Part shown: positions 6,376 to 6,889 of the stretch, one piece after another
Layout: each line of letters opens with the position of its first letter
Position numbering within the stretch: the first letter of the stretch is position 1
Origin: Bacteroidota bacterium
Lineage (GTDB): Bacteria > Bacteroidota > Bacteroidia > Bacteroidales > VadinHA17
Assembly (NCBI GenBank): GCA_030611395.1
Contig: JAUWPX010000076.1
Location: 1-6,889, forward strand
DNA: 6,889 nucleotides
Reading direction: 5' to 3'
Notes under the pieces: model-generated
Database searches by the model: none
Told to the model about the DNA's origin: nothing
What the model saw: only the letters and a program-made list of their open reading frames with translations
Made by a program: the position numbers and the translations under genes

Positions 6376-6436
6376 TGAACCAGTAACCAGCACCCAGCTT
6401 CGTCCGCCGTAGTTTTAACAAAGGCGGTAACCAGGT
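6376..6436. repeat. GC-rich imperfect hairpin with flanking TAACCAG motifs, possible dispersed intergenic repeat
   Basis: CCGCC (6404-6408) and GGCGG (6423-6427) can pair around a 14-nt loop that itself contains GTTTTAAC. AACCAG or TAACCAG occurs on both sides (6379-6390 and 6428-6434), and once more near 6296. The TCCGCCGTAG...AAGGCGG pattern resembles a short element I have seen dispersed in Bacteroidota intergenic regions, here decayed in the middle. It contrasts with the AT-rich surroundings. No U-run follows the stem, so it is not a typical terminator. Confidence 0.4.
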
Positions 6437-6494
6437 ATTTGGTTTATTAATTTATTTTTCGTAAAATCAAATTTATTTTCTATAACTAAAATAT

Positions 6495-6499
6495 GGAGG
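6495..6499 (+). promoter_or_regulatory. Shine-Dalgarno site of the zinc-ribbon gene
   Basis: GGAGG lies 4 nt before ATG 6504. It supports this start and shows that the open frame at the right edge is a real, probably well-translated gene. Confidence 0.7.
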
Positions 6500-6503
6500 T
6501 AAA

Positions 6504-6889
6504 ATGAAAAATTTAATAGCACTCAGAACAAAATGTCCCCATTGCAAGAAGTCTTTTATGGATCCATACGATCAGATTAATGGAAAACCCAGTATCAAGG
6601 TAGATATTGAAGCAAACGGTGAAAAAGGAAGGTTCAGATTATGTTCATATTATAGCTGTTTTGACCACAAAAGCAGTATTGAACTTACCAAAGGTGAGGT
6701 AATTAAGTTTTTTTGTCCGCACTGTAACAAGGAGCTTACAAGTTCCAACAAATGTGAAGAATGTGGTTCTCCTATGATCCCGTTTGCACTGGAAAAAGGA
6801 GGAAAAGTTCATATCTGTTCAAAGGTTGGATGCAACAAACACTTTATCTCCTTCCATGATGTTTCAGATGCATTGCGCAAAATGTATAA
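6504..6889 (+). CDS. Uncharacterised protein with five cysteine pairs, tandem zinc-ribbon type (partial, cut by window end)
   Basis: I do not recognise this gene. The open frame starts at ATG 6504 behind GGAGG and stays open for 128 codons plus two bases to the window end. Its cysteines form pairs: C11PHC14, C47SYYSC52, C71PHC74, C84EEC87 and C105SKVGC110. The protein looks like an internal duplication. Residues 11-70 (CPHC ... EANGEKGRFRLCS...C..H...) resemble residues 84-120 (CEEC ... EKGGKVHICS...C..HF), with CPHC at 71-74 between them. Such pairs usually bind structural zinc; rubredoxin-like iron binding is possible. The first 128 residues show no hydrophobic membrane segment or signal peptide. 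It is divergent from hypA, so the context says little about its role. A metal- or nucleic-acid-binding function would be a guess. Confidence 0.8.
   Translation, partial: MKNLIALRTKCPHCKKSFMDPYDQINGKPSIKVDIEANGEKGRFRLCSYYSCFDHKSSIELTKGEVIKFFCPHCNKELTSSNKCEECGSPMIPFALEKGGKVHICSKVGCNKHFISFHDVSDALRKMY

Noticed and set aside
6404..6427. Rho-independent terminator
   Set aside because: The stem is only 5 bp with a 14-nt loop and no following T-run, and it lies between two divergent genes.

Overview
The window is a 6.9 kb, AT-rich piece of a bacterial chromosome. The best fit is an anaerobic member of the Bacteroidota. This is inferred from style rather than from a marker gene: A/T-only leaders mostly without Shine-Dalgarno sites, promoter-like TAnnTTTG elements, and a low-complexity AAAGGCA repeat of a kind common between Bacteroidota genes. 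No rRNA, tRNA, CRISPR array, transposase or phage gene is visible.

Left block (1-4117, all minus strand): a three-gene operon for a membrane-bound, heterodisulfide-reductase-like (Hdr/Qmo-type) electron-transfer complex. In transcription order it encodes a 596-aa HdrA-like flavo-iron-sulfur protein, a 354-aa fusion of an HdrC-type two-cluster ferredoxin to an HdrE/QmoC-type cytochrome b membrane domain, and a second HdrA-like protein that runs off the left edge. The two HdrA paralogues are degenerate in complementary ways. The first has lost the N-terminal cysteine domain but keeps the LDCAAC motif and the inserted two-cluster ferredoxin. The second keeps the N-terminal cysteines and lacks the other two. 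No HdrB (the heterodisulfide-cleaving subunit) lies in the window.

Middle (4118-4990): a 249-bp divergent control region and rex, the NADH/NAD+-sensing repressor. Two 18-bp Rex-operator-like sites with identical half-sites in opposite orientation lie in this gap. One sits directly in front of rex and one next to a plausible promoter of the Hdr/Qmo-like operon. I infer that Rex controls both itself and the complex according to the NADH/NAD+ ratio.

Right block (4995-6230, minus strand): hypB and hypA, the nickel-insertion pair for [NiFe]-hydrogenase maturation. HypB ends tail-to-tail with rex, 4 bp away. The hyp genes suggest that the Hdr/Qmo-like complex works in a hydrogen-metabolising anaerobe, with the hydrogenase itself outside the window.

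Right edge (6231-6889): a 273-bp gap holding a 7-bp tandem repeat and a GC-rich imperfect hairpin, then a plus-strand gene for an uncharacterised protein with five cysteine pairs (tandem zinc-ribbon type), cut by the window end.
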